A DNA stretch of 64,000 nucleotides, taken from the NCBI RefSeq assembly GCF_019956415.1, contig NZ_JAHBDK010000012.1, positions 62,001 to 126,000 on the forward strand. The letters run 5' to 3'. Origin of the DNA: Pseudomonas sp. GL-B-19 (GTDB lineage: Bacteria; Pseudomonadota; Gammaproteobacteria; Pseudomonadales; Pseudomonadaceae). A model generated the notes under the pieces. The model was not told the origin of the DNA and searched no databases. It saw only the letters and a program-made list of their open reading frames with translations. How positions within the stretch are numbered: the first letter of the stretch is position 1; every line of letters begins with the position of its first letter. A program made the translations under genes and the position numbers. Positions 1-9,171 of this stretch are shown piece by piece.

Positions 1-6
1 GAATCC

Positions 7-963
7 ATGAAGCTGCCATTCGCTGGACGTCTTCTTGCTGTCGCTATGCTGGCTGTCGCATCCGCCACGCTGCCTGTTACATCGGCCTTCGCCGAATCTC
101 CTGAAAAACCCAAAGTCGCGCTGGTCATGAAATCCCTGGCCAATGAGTTCTTCCTGACCATGGAAGATGGCGCCAAGGCGTATCAAAAAGACCATTCCGG
201 CGAATTCGAGCTGATCTCCAACGGCATCAAAGACGAAACGGATACTGCTGGCCAGACACGCATCGTCGAGCAAATGATTCTGGCCAAGGTCAATGCGCTG
301 GTCATCGCGCCAGCGGACTCCAAGGCCATGGTTCCTGTGATCAAGAAAGCCATCGATGCCGGTATCACCGTGATCAACATCGACAACCAGCTGGATCCGG
401 CCGTCGTCAAAAGCAAGAACATGACGGTGCCGTTCGTAGGCCCGGATAATCGCAAAGGCGCGCGTCTGGTCGGTGAGTACCTGGCCAAGCAGCTGAAGGC
501 CGGTGACGAAGTCGGCATCATTGAAGGCGTCTCCACCACTACCAACGCTCAGGCCCGTACCGCAGGCTTCAAGGATGCGATGGAAGCGGCGCAGATCAAG
601 GTCGTTTCGGTGCAGTCCGGTGACTGGGAGATCGACAAAGGCAACAAAGTTGCCGCTTCGATCCTTAGCGAATACCCGGATGTCAAAGCCCTGCTGGCCG
701 GTAACGACAGCATGGCCGTCGGTGCCGTTTCCGCCGTGCGTGCAGCGGGTAAGGCCGGCAAAGTGCAAGTCGTCGGGTACGACAACATCAATGCCATCAA
801 GCCAATGCTCAAAGATGGCCGCGTACTGGCAACTGCTGACCAGTTTGCCGCCAGGCAAGCGGTGTTCGGTATCGAGACTGCGCTGAAAATCATCAAGGGC
901 GAGAAGGTCGACAGCGGCACCAACGGCGTGATCGAAACGCCGGTTGAACTGGTCACCAAGTAA
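7..963 (+). CDS. rbsB: Ribose ABC transporter substrate-binding protein
   Basis: Periplasmic sugar-binding protein that captures ribose and delivers it to RbsC/RbsA. The 318-aa product opens with a signal peptide (basic MKLPFAGR, a hydrophobic stretch, cleavage near AFA-ES) followed by a type I periplasmic-binding fold. Typical segments are visible: VALVMKSLANEFF near residue 37, the VIAPADS and GITVINIDNQ turns, and the VGYDNINAIKPML hinge near the C terminus. It is first in a rbsB-A-C-R-K-D order, which fixes the sugar as ribose by context. The start is only 6 bases from the window edge, so its ribosome binding site and promoter lie outside. Confidence 0.95.
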   Translation: MKLPFAGRLLAVAMLAVASATLPVTSAFAESPEKPKVALVMKSLANEFFLTMEDGAKAYQKDHSGEFELISNGIKDETDTAGQTRIVEQMILAKVNALVIAPADSKAMVPVIKKAIDAGITVINIDNQLDPAVVKSKNMTVPFVGPDNRKGARLVGEYLAKQLKAGDEVGIIEGVSTTTNAQARTAGFKDAMEAAQIKVVSVQSGDWEIDKGNKVAASILSEYPDVKALLAGNDSMAVGAVSAVRAAGKAGKVQVVGYDNINAIKPMLKDGRVLATADQFAARQAVFGIETALKIIKGEKVDSGTNGVIETPVELVTK

Positions 964-1018
964 GCCTTCTGGCGACACAATAGTGCTCGCCCGCTCGGGA
1001 GAGCACATGGAGAGTTTT

Positions 1019-2572
1019 ATGTCCGTTTGCGCACCGAACGTTGTCCTCTCGGTCAGCGGTATCGGTAAGACCTACGCCCAGCCGGTGCTGACCGGCATCG
1101 ACCTGGCGCTGATCCGCGGCGAGGTGCTGGCGCTGACCGGCGAGAATGGTGCGGGAAAAAGCACGCTGTCGAAGATCATCGGTGGGTTGGTGACGCCAAC
1201 CACCGGCCAGATGCAGTTCCAGGGCCAGGACTACCGCCCCGGCAGCCGGACCCAGGCCGAAGACCTGGGCATCCGCATGGTCATGCAAGAGCTCAATCTG
1301 TTGCCGACCCTGTCGGTGGCGGAGAACCTGTTCCTCGACAATTTGCCCAGCCATGGCGGCTGGATCAGTCGCAAGCAATTGCGCAAAGCGGCGATCGAGG
1401 CCATGGCCCAGGTTGGCCTCGATGCGATCGACCCGGACACCCTGGTTGGCGACCTCGGCATTGGCCACCAGCAAATGGTTGAGATTGCCCGCAATCTGAT
1501 CGGCGACTGCCATGTGCTGATCCTCGATGAGCCGACGGCGATGCTCACCGCGCGCGAAGTCGAGATGCTGTTCGAACAGATCACTCGCTTGCGGGCTCGC
1601 GGCGTGGCGATCATCTACATTTCCCACCGCCTCGAAGAATTGGCGCGGGTCGCCCAGCGCATTGCAGTTTTGCGCGATGGCAACCTGGTCTGCGTCGAGC
1701 CGATGGCCAATTACAACAGCGAGCAACTGGTGACCTTGATGGTCGGTCGTGAGCTCGGTGAACACATGGACATGGGGCCGCGCAAGATCGGCGCTCCCGC
1801 GTTGACGGTCAAAGGCCTGACCCGCTCCGACAAGGTTCGCGATGTGTCCTTCGAAGTGCGCGCCGGTGAAATCTACGGGATCTCTGGATTGATCGCGGCA
1901 GGGCGCACCGAGTTGCTGCGTCTGATCTTCGGTGCCGACACCGCCGACAGCGGCACGGTGGCGCTGGGGTCACCGACTCAGGTGGTGAGTATCCGTTCGC
2001 CAGCCGACGCGGTGAGTCACGGCATTGCCCTGATCACAGAGGATCGCAAGGGCGAAGGTTTGTTACTGACCCAATCGATCAGCGCCAACATTGCCTTGGG
2101 CAACATGCCGGTGATTTCCAGTGGCGGTTTCGTCAATAACAGCGACGAGATGTCTTTGGCACAGCGTCAGATCGACGCCATGCGCATCCGCAGTTCAAGT
2201 CCGACACAGTTGGTTTCCGAGCTCTCGGGTGGCAATCAGCAGAAGGTCGTGATCGGCCGCTGGCTTGAACGCGATTGCTCGGTGATGTTGTTTGACGAGC
2301 CGACCCGTGGCATCGATGTCGGCGCCAAATTCGACATTTATGCGTTGCTCGGAGAACTGACCCGCCAGGGCAAAGCACTGGTGGTGGTGTCCAGTGACTT
2401 GCGCGAGCTGATGCTGATCTGCGACCGGATCGGGGTGCTATCGGCTGGGCGCCTGATAGAAACCTTCGAGCGCGACAGCTGGAACCAGGACGACTTGCTT
2501 GCCGCCGCTTTTGCCGGCTACCAAAAACGTGATGCGTTGCTCAATGAAGCAGCGCCTAGGGATCTTCCATGA
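1019..2572 (+). CDS. rbsA: Ribose ABC transporter ATP-binding protein
   Basis: Cytoplasmic ATPase with two fused ABC domains that powers ribose import. Domain 1 has Walker A GENGAGKST, the HQQMVEIARNL signature region and Walker B LILDEPT. Domain 2 has the degenerate nucleotide site usual in sugar ABC ATPases (GLIAAGRTELL), the signature LSGGNQQKV and Walker B VMLFDEPTRGID. I chose the ATG at 1019 (517 aa), preceded by GGAGAG; an in-frame ATG at 1007 is possible and the longest reading frame begins at 944 inside rbsB. The 3' end overlaps rbsC by ATGA, implying translational coupling. Confidence 0.95.
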   Translation: MSVCAPNVVLSVSGIGKTYAQPVLTGIDLALIRGEVLALTGENGAGKSTLSKIIGGLVTPTTGQMQFQGQDYRPGSRTQAEDLGIRMVMQELNLLPTLSVAENLFLDNLPSHGGWISRKQLRKAAIEAMAQVGLDAIDPDTLVGDLGIGHQQMVEIARNLIGDCHVLILDEPTAMLTAREVEMLFEQITRLRARGVAIIYISHRLEELARVAQRIAVLRDGNLVCVEPMANYNSEQLVTLMVGRELGEHMDMGPRKIGAPALTVKGLTRSDKVRDVSFEVRAGEIYGISGLIAAGRTELLRLIFGADTADSGTVALGSPTQVVSIRSPADAVSHGIALITEDRKGEGLLLTQSISANIALGNMPVISSGGFVNNSDEMSLAQRQIDAMRIRSSSPTQLVSELSGGNQQKVVIGRWLERDCSVMLFDEPTRGIDVGAKFDIYALLGELTRQGKALVVVSSDLRELMLICDRIGVLSAGRLIETFERDSWNQDDLLAAAFAGYQKRDALLNEAAPRDLP

Positions 2573-3546
2573 AAACTGCAACTTTTGCCGGCAAACGTAG
2601 TGGCAATTTCTACGGTCTGGGCACCTATCTGGGTCTGGCGGGTGCGTTGCTGGCGATGATTGCGCTGTTCTCGGTATTGAGCAGCCACTTTCTGTCTTAT
2701 GACACGTTCAGCACCCTGGCCAACCAGATTCCCGATTTGATGGTACTGGCGGTCGGCATGACCTTCGTGTTGATCATCGGCGGCATCGACCTGTCGGTCG
2801 GTTCGGTGTTGGCACTGGCGGCATCAACGGTCAGCGTGGCCATTCTCGGCTGGGGCTGGAACGTGCTGCCGGCAGCGCTGCTCGGCATGGCGGCGGCAGC
2901 TCTGGCTGGGACCATCACCGGTTCGATCACCGTGGCCTGGCGGATTCCTTCGTTCATCGTGTCCCTGGGTGTGCTGGAAATGGCACGGGGCGTGGCGTAT
3001 CAGATGACCGGATCACGTACGGCCTACATCGGTGACGCTTTCGCCTGGCTGTCCAATCCGATTGCCTTCGGCATCTCGCCGTCGTTCATCATCGCCTTGC
3101 TGATTATTTTCATCGCCCAGGCCGTGCTGACCCGAACGGTGTTCGGTCGCTACCTGATCGGCATCGGCACCAATGAAGAAGCGGTGCGTCTGGCGGGTAT
3201 CAATCCAAAACCTTACAAGATTCTGGTGTTCAGCCTGATGGGGCTGCTGGCCGGCATTGCCGCGCTGTTTCAGATTTCGCGACTGGAGGCGGCAGACCCG
3301 AATGCCGGCTCCGGGCTGGAGTTACAGGTGATCGCAGCCGTGGTCATCGGCGGCACCAGTTTGATGGGGGGCCGTGGTTCGGTGATCAGCACGTTCTTCG
3401 GGGTCCTGATCATTTCCGTTTTGGCGGCCGGTCTGGCGCAGATCGGCGCGACCGAGCCCACCAAACGCATCATCACTGGCGCGGTGATCGTGGTGGCGGT
3501 GGTGCTTGATACTTATCGCAGTCAGCGCGCAAGCCGGCGGACCTGA
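2569..3546 (+). CDS. rbsC: Ribose ABC transporter permease
   Basis: Inner-membrane permease of the ribose importer. The 325-aa product is almost wholly hydrophobic, with about eight to ten membrane spans, and carries the family motif GGIDLSVGSVLAL near residue 65 and the cytoplasmic coupling-loop region GTNEEAVRLAGI near residue 200. The start overlaps the rbsA stop by ATGA and rbsR follows 3 bases after its stop, so it sits inside a single transcript. The length is normal for RbsC. Confidence 0.95.
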   Translation: MKTATFAGKRSGNFYGLGTYLGLAGALLAMIALFSVLSSHFLSYDTFSTLANQIPDLMVLAVGMTFVLIIGGIDLSVGSVLALAASTVSVAILGWGWNVLPAALLGMAAAALAGTITGSITVAWRIPSFIVSLGVLEMARGVAYQMTGSRTAYIGDAFAWLSNPIAFGISPSFIIALLIIFIAQAVLTRTVFGRYLIGIGTNEEAVRLAGINPKPYKILVFSLMGLLAGIAALFQISRLEAADPNAGSGLELQVIAAVVIGGTSLMGGRGSVISTFFGVLIISVLAAGLAQIGATEPTKRIITGAVIVVAVVLDTYRSQRASRRT

Positions 3547-3549
3547 ATC

Positions 3550-4569
3550 ATGGCAACGATCAAGGATGTAGCTGCACTGGCTGGAATTTCCTACACCACG
3601 GTGTCCCATGTGGTGAACAGGACCCGACCGGTCAGTGAAGAGGTGCGGATCAAAGTCGAGGCGGCGATCAAAACCCTGGACTACGTGCCGAGCGCCGTAG
3701 CCCGTTCGTTGAAGGCCAAAACCACCGCGACCATCGGTTTATTGGTGCCAAACAGCCTCAACCCGTACTTCGCCGAGTTGGCGCGAGGCATTGAGGATTA
3801 CTGCGAGCGTAAGGGTTATTGCGTCATCCTCTGTAACTCCGACGACAACCCGGACAAGCAACGCAGCTACCTTCGCGTGTTGCTCGAAAAACGTATCGAC
3901 GGTTTGATTGTCGCTTCGGCCGGCGGCGATGCGGGGCTGGCGGAAGGTCTTGCCGGTGTGCGCACGCCGATGGTCATCGTCGACCGCGGGCTGGAGGGCG
4001 TTGATGTCGATCTGGTGCGCATCGATCACGAATACGGTGCGTATCTGGCCACTCGACATCTGCTGGAGCTGGGGCATCGGGACATCGCCACCATCGGTGG
4101 TCCGGCGGGTACGAGCGTGGCGCAAATGCGTCTGGCCGGTTATTGCCGTGCCTTGCAAGAGGCGAGCGTCGAAGTGAATCGCGAACGCATGCTGGAAAGC
4201 GACTTCACCAGCACCGGCGGATACAACGCGGCAGCGATTTTGCTGGAGAAGAATCCGCCCAGCGCGATCTTCGCGGGTAACGACATGATCGGCATCGGTG
4301 TGCTGCGAGCGGCTGCAGAACGCAATGTTCGCGTACCGTCCGAGCTGTCGGTGATCGGCTTCGACGATATCCAGATGAGCCGTTATGTCTACCCGGCGCT
4401 GACCACGGTGGGGCAATCGATCCTGCAGCTCGGAGAGATGGCGGCTGAAGTGCTTTTGCGCAGGATCGCCACACCGGACATGGTCACCGAGCAGCGAATC
4501 GTGACGCCCAGTATTGTCCTTCGGGAGTCGACCGCGCCGCTCGCCGGCGTATTCGCCCAGTTCCGTTGA
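3550..4569 (+). CDS. rbsR: LacI-family ribose operon repressor
   Basis: Transcriptional repressor expected to release DNA when ribose is present. The N terminus is a classic LacI helix-turn-helix (ATIKDVAALAGISYTTVSHV) followed by a hinge helix (YVPSAVARSLK, about residues 47-57) and a periplasmic-binding-like effector domain that includes VIGFDDIQMSRY. The product is 339 aa. In this operon the regulator lies between the transporter and kinase genes, so it would control its own transcript; no operator upstream of rbsB can be seen because the window starts there. Confidence 0.92.
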   Translation: MATIKDVAALAGISYTTVSHVVNRTRPVSEEVRIKVEAAIKTLDYVPSAVARSLKAKTTATIGLLVPNSLNPYFAELARGIEDYCERKGYCVILCNSDDNPDKQRSYLRVLLEKRIDGLIVASAGGDAGLAEGLAGVRTPMVIVDRGLEGVDVDLVRIDHEYGAYLATRHLLELGHRDIATIGGPAGTSVAQMRLAGYCRALQEASVEVNRERMLESDFTSTGGYNAAAILLEKNPPSAIFAGNDMIGIGVLRAAAERNVRVPSELSVIGFDDIQMSRYVYPALTTVGQSILQLGEMAAEVLLRRIATPDMVTEQRIVTPSIVLRESTAPLAGVFAQFR

Positions 4570-4626
4570 AACAGAAAGCCGCAATACCCAAAGCGCCGCA
4601 GAAACAGAATTGATGAGTAGCGATGT

Positions 4627-5544
4627 ATGCCAGCAAAAGTAGTGGTGATAGGCAGTCTGAACATGGACCTGGTAACCCGGGCTCCAAGGTTGCCGCGAGG
4701 CGGTGAAACGCTGATCGGTCAGTCGTTTGCCACGGTTTCCGGTGGTAAGGGGGCCAATCAGGCTGTCGCGGCGGCCCGATTGGGTGCCGATGTGTCGATG
4801 GTCGGTTGTGTGGGCAGCGATGCTTATGGCGCGCAATTGCGCGGGGCGCTGTTGGCCGAACAGATCGATTGTCAGGCGGTCAGCACCGTTGATGACTCCA
4901 GCGGTGTGGCGTTGATCGTGGTCGATGACAACAGTCAGAACGCCATCGTCATCGTCGCGGGTGCCAACGGTGCGCTGACGCCGCAAGTCATCGACCGTTT
5001 CGATGCCGTATTGCAGGCGGCAGATGTGATCATCTGTCAGCTGGAGGTGCCGGACGCTACGGTTGGCCATGCCCTCAAACGAGGTCGTGAACTGGGCAAG
5101 ACCGTCATTCTCAACCCGGCACCCGCCAGTCGCCCATTACCGGCGGACTGGTTTGCCGCCATCGATTACCTGATCCCCAACGAGAGTGAAGCCTCTGCCC
5201 TGACAGGTTTGCCGGTGGATTCCCTGGAATCGGCAGAAACCGCCGCGACCCGACTGATCGCGATGGGCGCGGGCAAAGTGATTATCACCTTGGGTGCCGA
5301 AGGTTCGCTGTTTGCCGATGGCACACGCCTGGAGCATTTCCCGGCACCGAGGGTCAAAGCCGTCGATACCACGGCCGCCGGGGATACCTTCGTGGGTGGT
5401 TTTGCTGCCGCATTGGCCTCCGGGAGCAGCGAAGCCGAAGCGATTCGATTCGGCCAGGTAGCCGCGGCACTGTCGGTTACCCGGGCTGGCGCGCAACCCT
5501 CGATTCCCACCTTGTCCGACGTACAGGCGTTTAAAGCACCATGA
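4627..5544 (+). CDS. rbsK: Ribokinase
   Basis: PfkB-family kinase that phosphorylates ribose to ribose 5-phosphate. The 305-aa product shows the N-terminal signature [12 protein letters not shown], the substrate motif [15 protein letters not shown] near residue 40, and the ATP/anion-hole motif [13 protein letters not shown] near residue 247, whose Asp before TF is the catalytic base in this family. The ATG at 4627 lies 57 bases after rbsR. The 3' end overlaps rbsD by ATGA. Confidence 0.95.
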   Translation: MPAKVVVIGSLNMDLVTRAPRLPRGGETLIGQSFATVSGGKGANQAVAAARLGADVSMVGCVGSDAYGAQLRGALLAEQIDCQAVSTVDDSSGVALIVVDDNSQNAIVIVAGANGALTPQVIDRFDAVLQAADVIICQLEVPDATVGHALKRGRELGKTVILNPAPASRPLPADWFAAIDYLIPNESEASALTGLPVDSLESAETAATRLIAMGAGKVIITLGAEGSLFADGTRLEHFPAPRVKAVDTTAAGDTFVGGFAAALASGSSEAEAIRFGQVAAALSVTRAGAQPSIPTLSDVQAFKAP

Positions 5545-5945
5545 AAAAAACACCGCTGCTCAATGTCGCGTTGTCGCGGCTGATTGCCTCGCTGGGTCAC
5601 GGCGACATGGTCGTCATCGGCGATGCCGGTCTGCCGGTGCCGCCAGGCGTCGAGTTGATCGATCTGGCGCTGACCCAAGGTATTCCGGACTTCATCAGTA
5701 CCTTGAAGGTTGTGCTCAGCGAAATGCAGGTCGAAAGCCATGTTTTGGCCCAAGAGATTCTGGACAAGCAGCCGCCGGCAATGAGCGTTCTGGACGAACT
5801 GAACGTCGATGGCGTTCTAGGTTCGCGCGAATGGCTTAGCCATGACCAGTTCAAGGTCCTCAGCCGACAGGCGCGGGCGATTGTTCGTACCGGCGAATGC
5901 GCGCCGTACTGCAACATCGTGCTGGTGTCGGGGGTGACGTTCTAG
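5541..5945 (+). CDS. rbsD: D-ribose pyranase
   Basis: Converts beta-pyranose to beta-furanose ribose, the form ribokinase needs. The 134-aa product has the RbsD landmarks: the conserved His in [19 protein letters not shown] near residue 20, the [12 protein letters not shown] strand, and a C-terminal [17 protein letters not shown] segment matching the family's conserved end. It overlaps rbsK by ATGA, so kinase and mutarotase are probably made together. Confidence 0.95.
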   Translation: MKKTPLLNVALSRLIASLGHGDMVVIGDAGLPVPPGVELIDLALTQGIPDFISTLKVVLSEMQVESHVLAQEILDKQPPAMSVLDELNVDGVLGSREWLSHDQFKVLSRQARAIVRTGECAPYCNIVLVSGVTF

Positions 5946-5988
5946 CGCACTGAACACATTCGGTTCCCCCACGCACAAGGAGTGCGAT

Positions 5989-7017
5989 ATGTACCGCTAT
6001 GCTCAGAAACTGCATCACCTGCTTTGGAGTCTGCTGCTTGTGTCCCTGATTACTGCAACGAGCGCCCAGGCGGCGGAACAGATCGACTTGATCATCGACA
6101 CCGATCCGGGTGCCGACGATGTGGTCGCCTTGCTGTTCGCGCTGGCTTCGCCGCAAGAGCTGAACATTCGTGCGCTGACCACCGTGGCGGGCAATGTGCG
6201 TCTGGACAAGACGTCGCGTAACGCACGGCTGGCCCGTGAGTGGGCGGGGCGCGAAGACGTGCCGGTTTACGCCGGTGCCCCGAAACCGCTGATGCGCACG
6301 CCGATCTATGCGGAGGACATTCATGGCAAGGAAGGTCTGTCGGGCGTCACCGTGCACGAGCCAAAGAAAGGGCTGGCTGAAGGCAATGCGGTCAATTACC
6401 TGATCGATACCTTAAAAACCGCCAAACCCCACAGCATCACTATCGCCATACTCGGTCCACAGACCAATCTGGCCCTGGCGCTGATCCAGGAGCCGGAGAT
6501 TGTTCAGGGCATCAAGGAAGTGGTGGTCATGGGCGGCGCGCATTTCAACGGTGGCAACATTACGCCGGTAGCGGAGTTCAATCTGTTCGCCGATCCACAG
6601 GCCGCTGAAGTTGTGTTGAAAAGTGGTGTGAAGCTGACCTATCTGCCGCTGGACGTGACCCACAAGATCCTCACCAGCGAAGCTTGTCTGAAACAGATCG
6701 CCGCGCTGAACAACAATGCCAGCAAGCTGGTGGGCGGTATTCTCAACGAATACGTCAAAGGCGATATGGAGCACTACGGTCTTTCGGGTGGCCCGGTGCA
6801 TGACGCAACCGTCATTGCCTACCTGCTCAAGCCTGAGCTCTTTACCGGTCGCTCGGTCAACGTGGTCGTTGATAGCCGCGAAGGCCCGACCTTTGGTCAA
6901 ACCATTGTCGACTGGCATGACGGCCTGAAAGCACCGAAGAATGCTTTCTGGGTTGAAAGTGGCGATGCTCAGGGCTTCTTCGACTTGCTGACTCAGCGAC
7001 TGGCTCGGCTGAAGTAA
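5989..7017 (+). CDS. Exported inosine-uridine-preferring nucleoside hydrolase
   Basis: Hydrolyses the N-glycosidic bond of ribonucleosides to give free base and ribose. The 342-aa product has the Ca2+/ribose-binding motif LIIDTDPGADD near residue 35, the VVVMGGAHFNGGNITPVAEFN block with conserved Asn, and the GGPVHDATV His-Asp motif near residue 264. Unlike cytoplasmic enzymes it starts with a signal peptide (hydrophobic LLWSLLLVSLI, cleavage near AQA-AE). An AAGGAG lies 7 bases before the ATG. It follows rbsD by 43 bases and ends at a terminator, so it looks like the last gene of the rbs operon. Confidence 0.9.
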   Translation: MYRYAQKLHHLLWSLLLVSLITATSAQAAEQIDLIIDTDPGADDVVALLFALASPQELNIRALTTVAGNVRLDKTSRNARLAREWAGREDVPVYAGAPKPLMRTPIYAEDIHGKEGLSGVTVHEPKKGLAEGNAVNYLIDTLKTAKPHSITIAILGPQTNLALALIQEPEIVQGIKEVVVMGGAHFNGGNITPVAEFNLFADPQAAEVVLKSGVKLTYLPLDVTHKILTSEACLKQIAALNNNASKLVGGILNEYVKGDMEHYGLSGGPVHDATVIAYLLKPELFTGRSVNVVVDSREGPTFGQTIVDWHDGLKAPKNAFWVESGDAQGFFDLLTQRLARLK

Positions 7018-7021
7018 GCCG

Positions 7022-7050
7022 CCCGCAGCAGGTGCCAACCTGCGGGTTTT
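7022..7050 (+). terminator. Rho-independent terminator of the rbs operon
   Basis: Perfect 7-bp stem CCCGCAG/CTGCGGG with an 11-base loop followed by TTTT, directly after the nucleoside hydrolase stop codon. The T-run touches the stop codon of the convergent small gene. Confidence 0.8.
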
Positions 7051-7261
7051 ACGCCTGTCGTGCCTCCGCTACGGCCTTTTGGTCCGCCAGGTGTTTTTCA
7101 AAAATCTGCTCGATGAAGTCCTGGGCGGCCTCGGCTCCAATGTCCCTGACCAATAGATCGATACTGATAATGGCAAGCTCTTCCGTGCTGCCTGGGCTGT
7201 AAGAACTGTGCCCGTCTTGCCACTTGGCTTTGATGTCGGCGTCGATACTTACAGTGGTCAT
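7049..7261 (-). CDS. Hypothetical 70-aa protein
   Basis: Small soluble acidic protein of unknown function. The longest frame opens at 7498, but only the last 70 residues look protein-like: MTTVSIDADIKAKWQDGHSS, then a predicted helix (EELAIISIDLLVRDIGAEAAQDFI) and a charged tail. I therefore use the ATG at 7261; its ribosome binding site is weak. No signal peptide or membrane segment. It converges on the rbs operon. Confidence 0.55.
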   Translation of the reverse strand: MTTVSIDADIKAKWQDGHSSYSPGSTEELAIISIDLLVRDIGAEAAQDFIEQIFEKHLADQKAVAEARQA

Positions 7262-7393
7262 GATGGCGCTCGTGAGGTAGGGGAGGTCTGGGTGTCGAGT
7301 TAACCATTTTGCGCGGCGTTTAGCACTCCGACTTAGGCATGGGGGAAGGGCTATGCGACACTTGGTCTTTGACGAATTTTCAAGGACCGCGCT

Positions 7394-7699
7394 GTGCAGA
7401 TCGATTTGAACACTCCTGACAGTTTGACCCTTGAGGCTGTGCGCCAGCTGTTGGCGTCCGCCAGTGACGATGAACACACTCAACTGCGGGTCACCCAAAA
7501 CGGTATCGCCTACATCTCTTCAGGAGTCGTCGGCGGTACTGACATCGGCGGGCTGCGATTTCGGCTAGAGACGTGGGCCAAAGGCTCGGGCTATGTAGGA
7601 TTGGTCGCAGCCAGTGACGAAGTCTGGGTCATGCAGATTTTCAATGCGCTGAAAGAGAACTGGCCGAACCCACCATACGACTACATCGACGTTTATTGA
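7394..7699 (+). CDS. Hypothetical 101-aa protein
   Basis: Unknown function. It starts at a GTG, chosen because AAGGA lies 7 bases upstream. The product begins MQIDLNTPDSLTLEAVRQLL, has a beta-rich middle (QLRVTQNGIAYISS, GGLRFRLETW) and ends NWPNPPYDYIDVY. There is no signal peptide and no membrane span, so it is probably cytoplasmic. It is divergent from the small gene at 7049-7261 and appears to be a single-gene unit. Confidence 0.7.
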   Translation: MQIDLNTPDSLTLEAVRQLLASASDDEHTQLRVTQNGIAYISSGVVGGTDIGGLRFRLETWAKGSGYVGLVAASDEVWVMQIFNALKENWPNPPYDYIDVY

Positions 7700-7861
7700 G
7701 CGCTGTTCATATTCAGTCACGATTGAGTGATGAAGGGCGGGGCGATGCTCAGGCAAACTTGGCACTTGTCCGGATCAAGGTAAGGATGGCATTTGCCTTG
7801 AAACCTGTCGCCGTCATCGCGGTCGCACGATCTCAGCTCAATTATTTACAAAGGAGGCTTC

Positions 7862-8182
7862 ATGCCTTGGAAGCTCGCGTCATTGGGTACTTTGTTCGCC
7901 GTCACTCTGCTGGCAGGTTGCAGCAGTACGTCATCCGAGTCGACAACAGACCCTGTAGCGACGACTGACACGGGACATAGCCGCTGTGAGGCAAAGGCTG
8001 CCGAATTCACCCTCGGCAAAGCGGCTTCGCCCGAACTGCTGGAGCAGGCGCGCACTCGCGCAGGCGCACAGAATGCACGGTTCCTGTCGCCCAATGACAT
8101 GGTGACGCTGGAATACCGCTCTGATCGCTTGAACCTGCACACCGATGCCAATCGGGTGGTCACTCGCGTCAACTGCGGCTGA
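7862..8182 (+). CDS. I78-family peptidase inhibitor lipoprotein
   Basis: Likely an envelope lipoprotein that inhibits serine peptidases. The 106-aa product has a lipoprotein signal with lipobox LLAGC (Cys 20), a Ser/Thr-rich linker, and then a domain matching the potato-inhibitor-like I78 family: a conserved Cys (SRCEAKAA), hydrophobic core, LSPNDMVTLEYRSDRLNLH, and the terminal VVTRVNCG with the second conserved Cys. AAAGGAGG lies just before the ATG. It is followed by a strong bidirectional hairpin. Confidence 0.8.
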   Translation: MPWKLASLGTLFAVTLLAGCSSTSSESTTDPVATTDTGHSRCEAKAAEFTLGKAASPELLEQARTRAGAQNARFLSPNDMVTLEYRSDRLNLHTDANRVVTRVNCG

Positions 8183-8208
8183 ACGCGCAAGGCTTTTGTT
8201 TCGCCCAT

Positions 8209-8239
8209 AAAAAACCCCGTCACATGGACGGGGTTTTCT
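8209..8239. terminator. Bidirectional Rho-independent terminator
   Basis: Stem CCCCGTC/GACGGGG with a 5-base loop, an A-run on the left and TTTT on the right, so it can end transcripts from both the I78 gene (+) and the cold-shock gene (-). Confidence 0.85.
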
Positions 8240-8254
8240 TAGTGCGCCAGAAAC

Positions 8255-8467
8255 TTACTCTGGGCGAACTTGTGCAGCTTGCATACCCTTTTGGCCTTTC
8301 TCAGCCACGAAGGAAACGGTCTGGCCTTCTTTCAGGCTTTTGAAACCGTCGCTTTCGATAGCTTTGAAGTGTACGAACAGGTCGTCACCGCCACCTTGAG
8401 GAGTGATGAAGCCGAAGCCTTTTTCATCGTTGAACCATTTAACGGTGCCGGTTTGGCGATTAGACAT
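8255..8467 (-). CDS. CspA-family cold-shock protein
   Basis: Single-stranded nucleic-acid-binding RNA chaperone of 70 aa. It has the two RNP motifs, KGFGFITP (residues 17-24) and LFVHF (residues 30-34), and ends in [10 protein letters not shown], so it is a full-length one-domain Csp. The ATG at 8467 is preceded by TTGGAG; the longer frame opening at 8530 reads into the leader and is not used. The long stretch upstream may form the structured untranslated leader usual for csp genes. Confidence 0.93.
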   Translation of the reverse strand: MSNRQTGTVKWFNDEKGFGFITPQGGGDDLFVHFKAIESDGFKSLKEGQTVSFVAEKGQKGMQAAQVRPE

Positions 8468-8617
8468 GGTGTATCTCCAAGAAACATATATTTTCAGTAG
8501 TGCTGTGCTGCTCAGGCCAACTGGGCACACCGGAGTATCATAGTCGAAATGTTCGCTTTGGGAGCCCCCCGGACGTGCTGTTTGCCTCGCTGTCGAGCGT
8601 TCTTTGGTGCTTCAAGT

Positions 8618-8650
8618 GGCTGAAAGCCCCGATTTTAAAGGCTTTCAGCC
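8618..8650. repeat. Perfect inverted repeat upstream of the cold-shock gene
   Basis: GGCTGAAAGCC at 8618-8628 and its exact complement at 8640-8650, with an 11-base AT-rich loop. Neither side has a T-run, so a terminator is unlikely; it could be an operator or a stem in the csp leader, about 150 bases before the start codon. The rest of 8468-8759 contains no gene that I can support. Confidence 0.6.
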
Positions 8651-8759
8651 GAAAGTAAAGACGATAAAAAAAGCTGTAAAACCTTCAAAAAATGTCTGAC
8701 AAAGCGACATTCGGGCAGTTTTTTCGGTCATTGCAGGTGAAAAAATGAATGCGTGAAGC

Positions 8760-9062
8760 TTATTTTTTCGCGCCGGTATCGACCCTGCAAGTGGCGATTT
8801 TCTGCATCGCCTGATTTGCCAACTCTTGACTGGCTTTGCCGTCCATCAATGCCTGGAGGTCTTTGGCTGGATACGATTTGAGCTGGTCGGCGCCGCAACC
8901 ACAGACGGCTTTTGCCTTCGCATCACCGATCTTGTGTGCCGCCGCAGGGACGCACTGCGCCATGTATTTCTCGCGCTCGCCCTTTGGCCAGTCGGCATGG
9001 GCGGCCAATGGCAGCAGCAGAACGATGGGGGCGACTACGGCGAATAAACGGTTCAGACGCAT
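8760..9062 (-). CDS. Secreted small Cys-containing protein, unknown function
   Basis: The 100-aa product has a clear signal peptide (MRLNRLFAVVAPIVLLLPLA, cleavage near AHA-DW). The mature part holds four cysteines at about positions 37, 54, 56 and 92, including a CGC pair, suggesting disulfides in the periplasm. It resembles small periplasmic Pseudomonas proteins of unknown role. I use the ATG at 9062, with AAGGAG upstream, rather than the earlier ATG at 9086. Confidence 0.7.
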   Translation of the reverse strand: MRLNRLFAVVAPIVLLLPLAAHADWPKGEREKYMAQCVPAAAHKIGDAKAKAVCGCGADQLKSYPAKDLQALMDGKASQELANQAMQKIATCRVDTGAKK

Positions 9063-9171
9063 GCTGGGATGCTCCTTTTGGGTCAATGACGTGTTATCTG
9101 AGGTGCAAAGCGGTGCTCAAGTTCAGCACTCTGGCATAAAAATGCCCGATTTGCCCCCGCACAAAGCCTGC

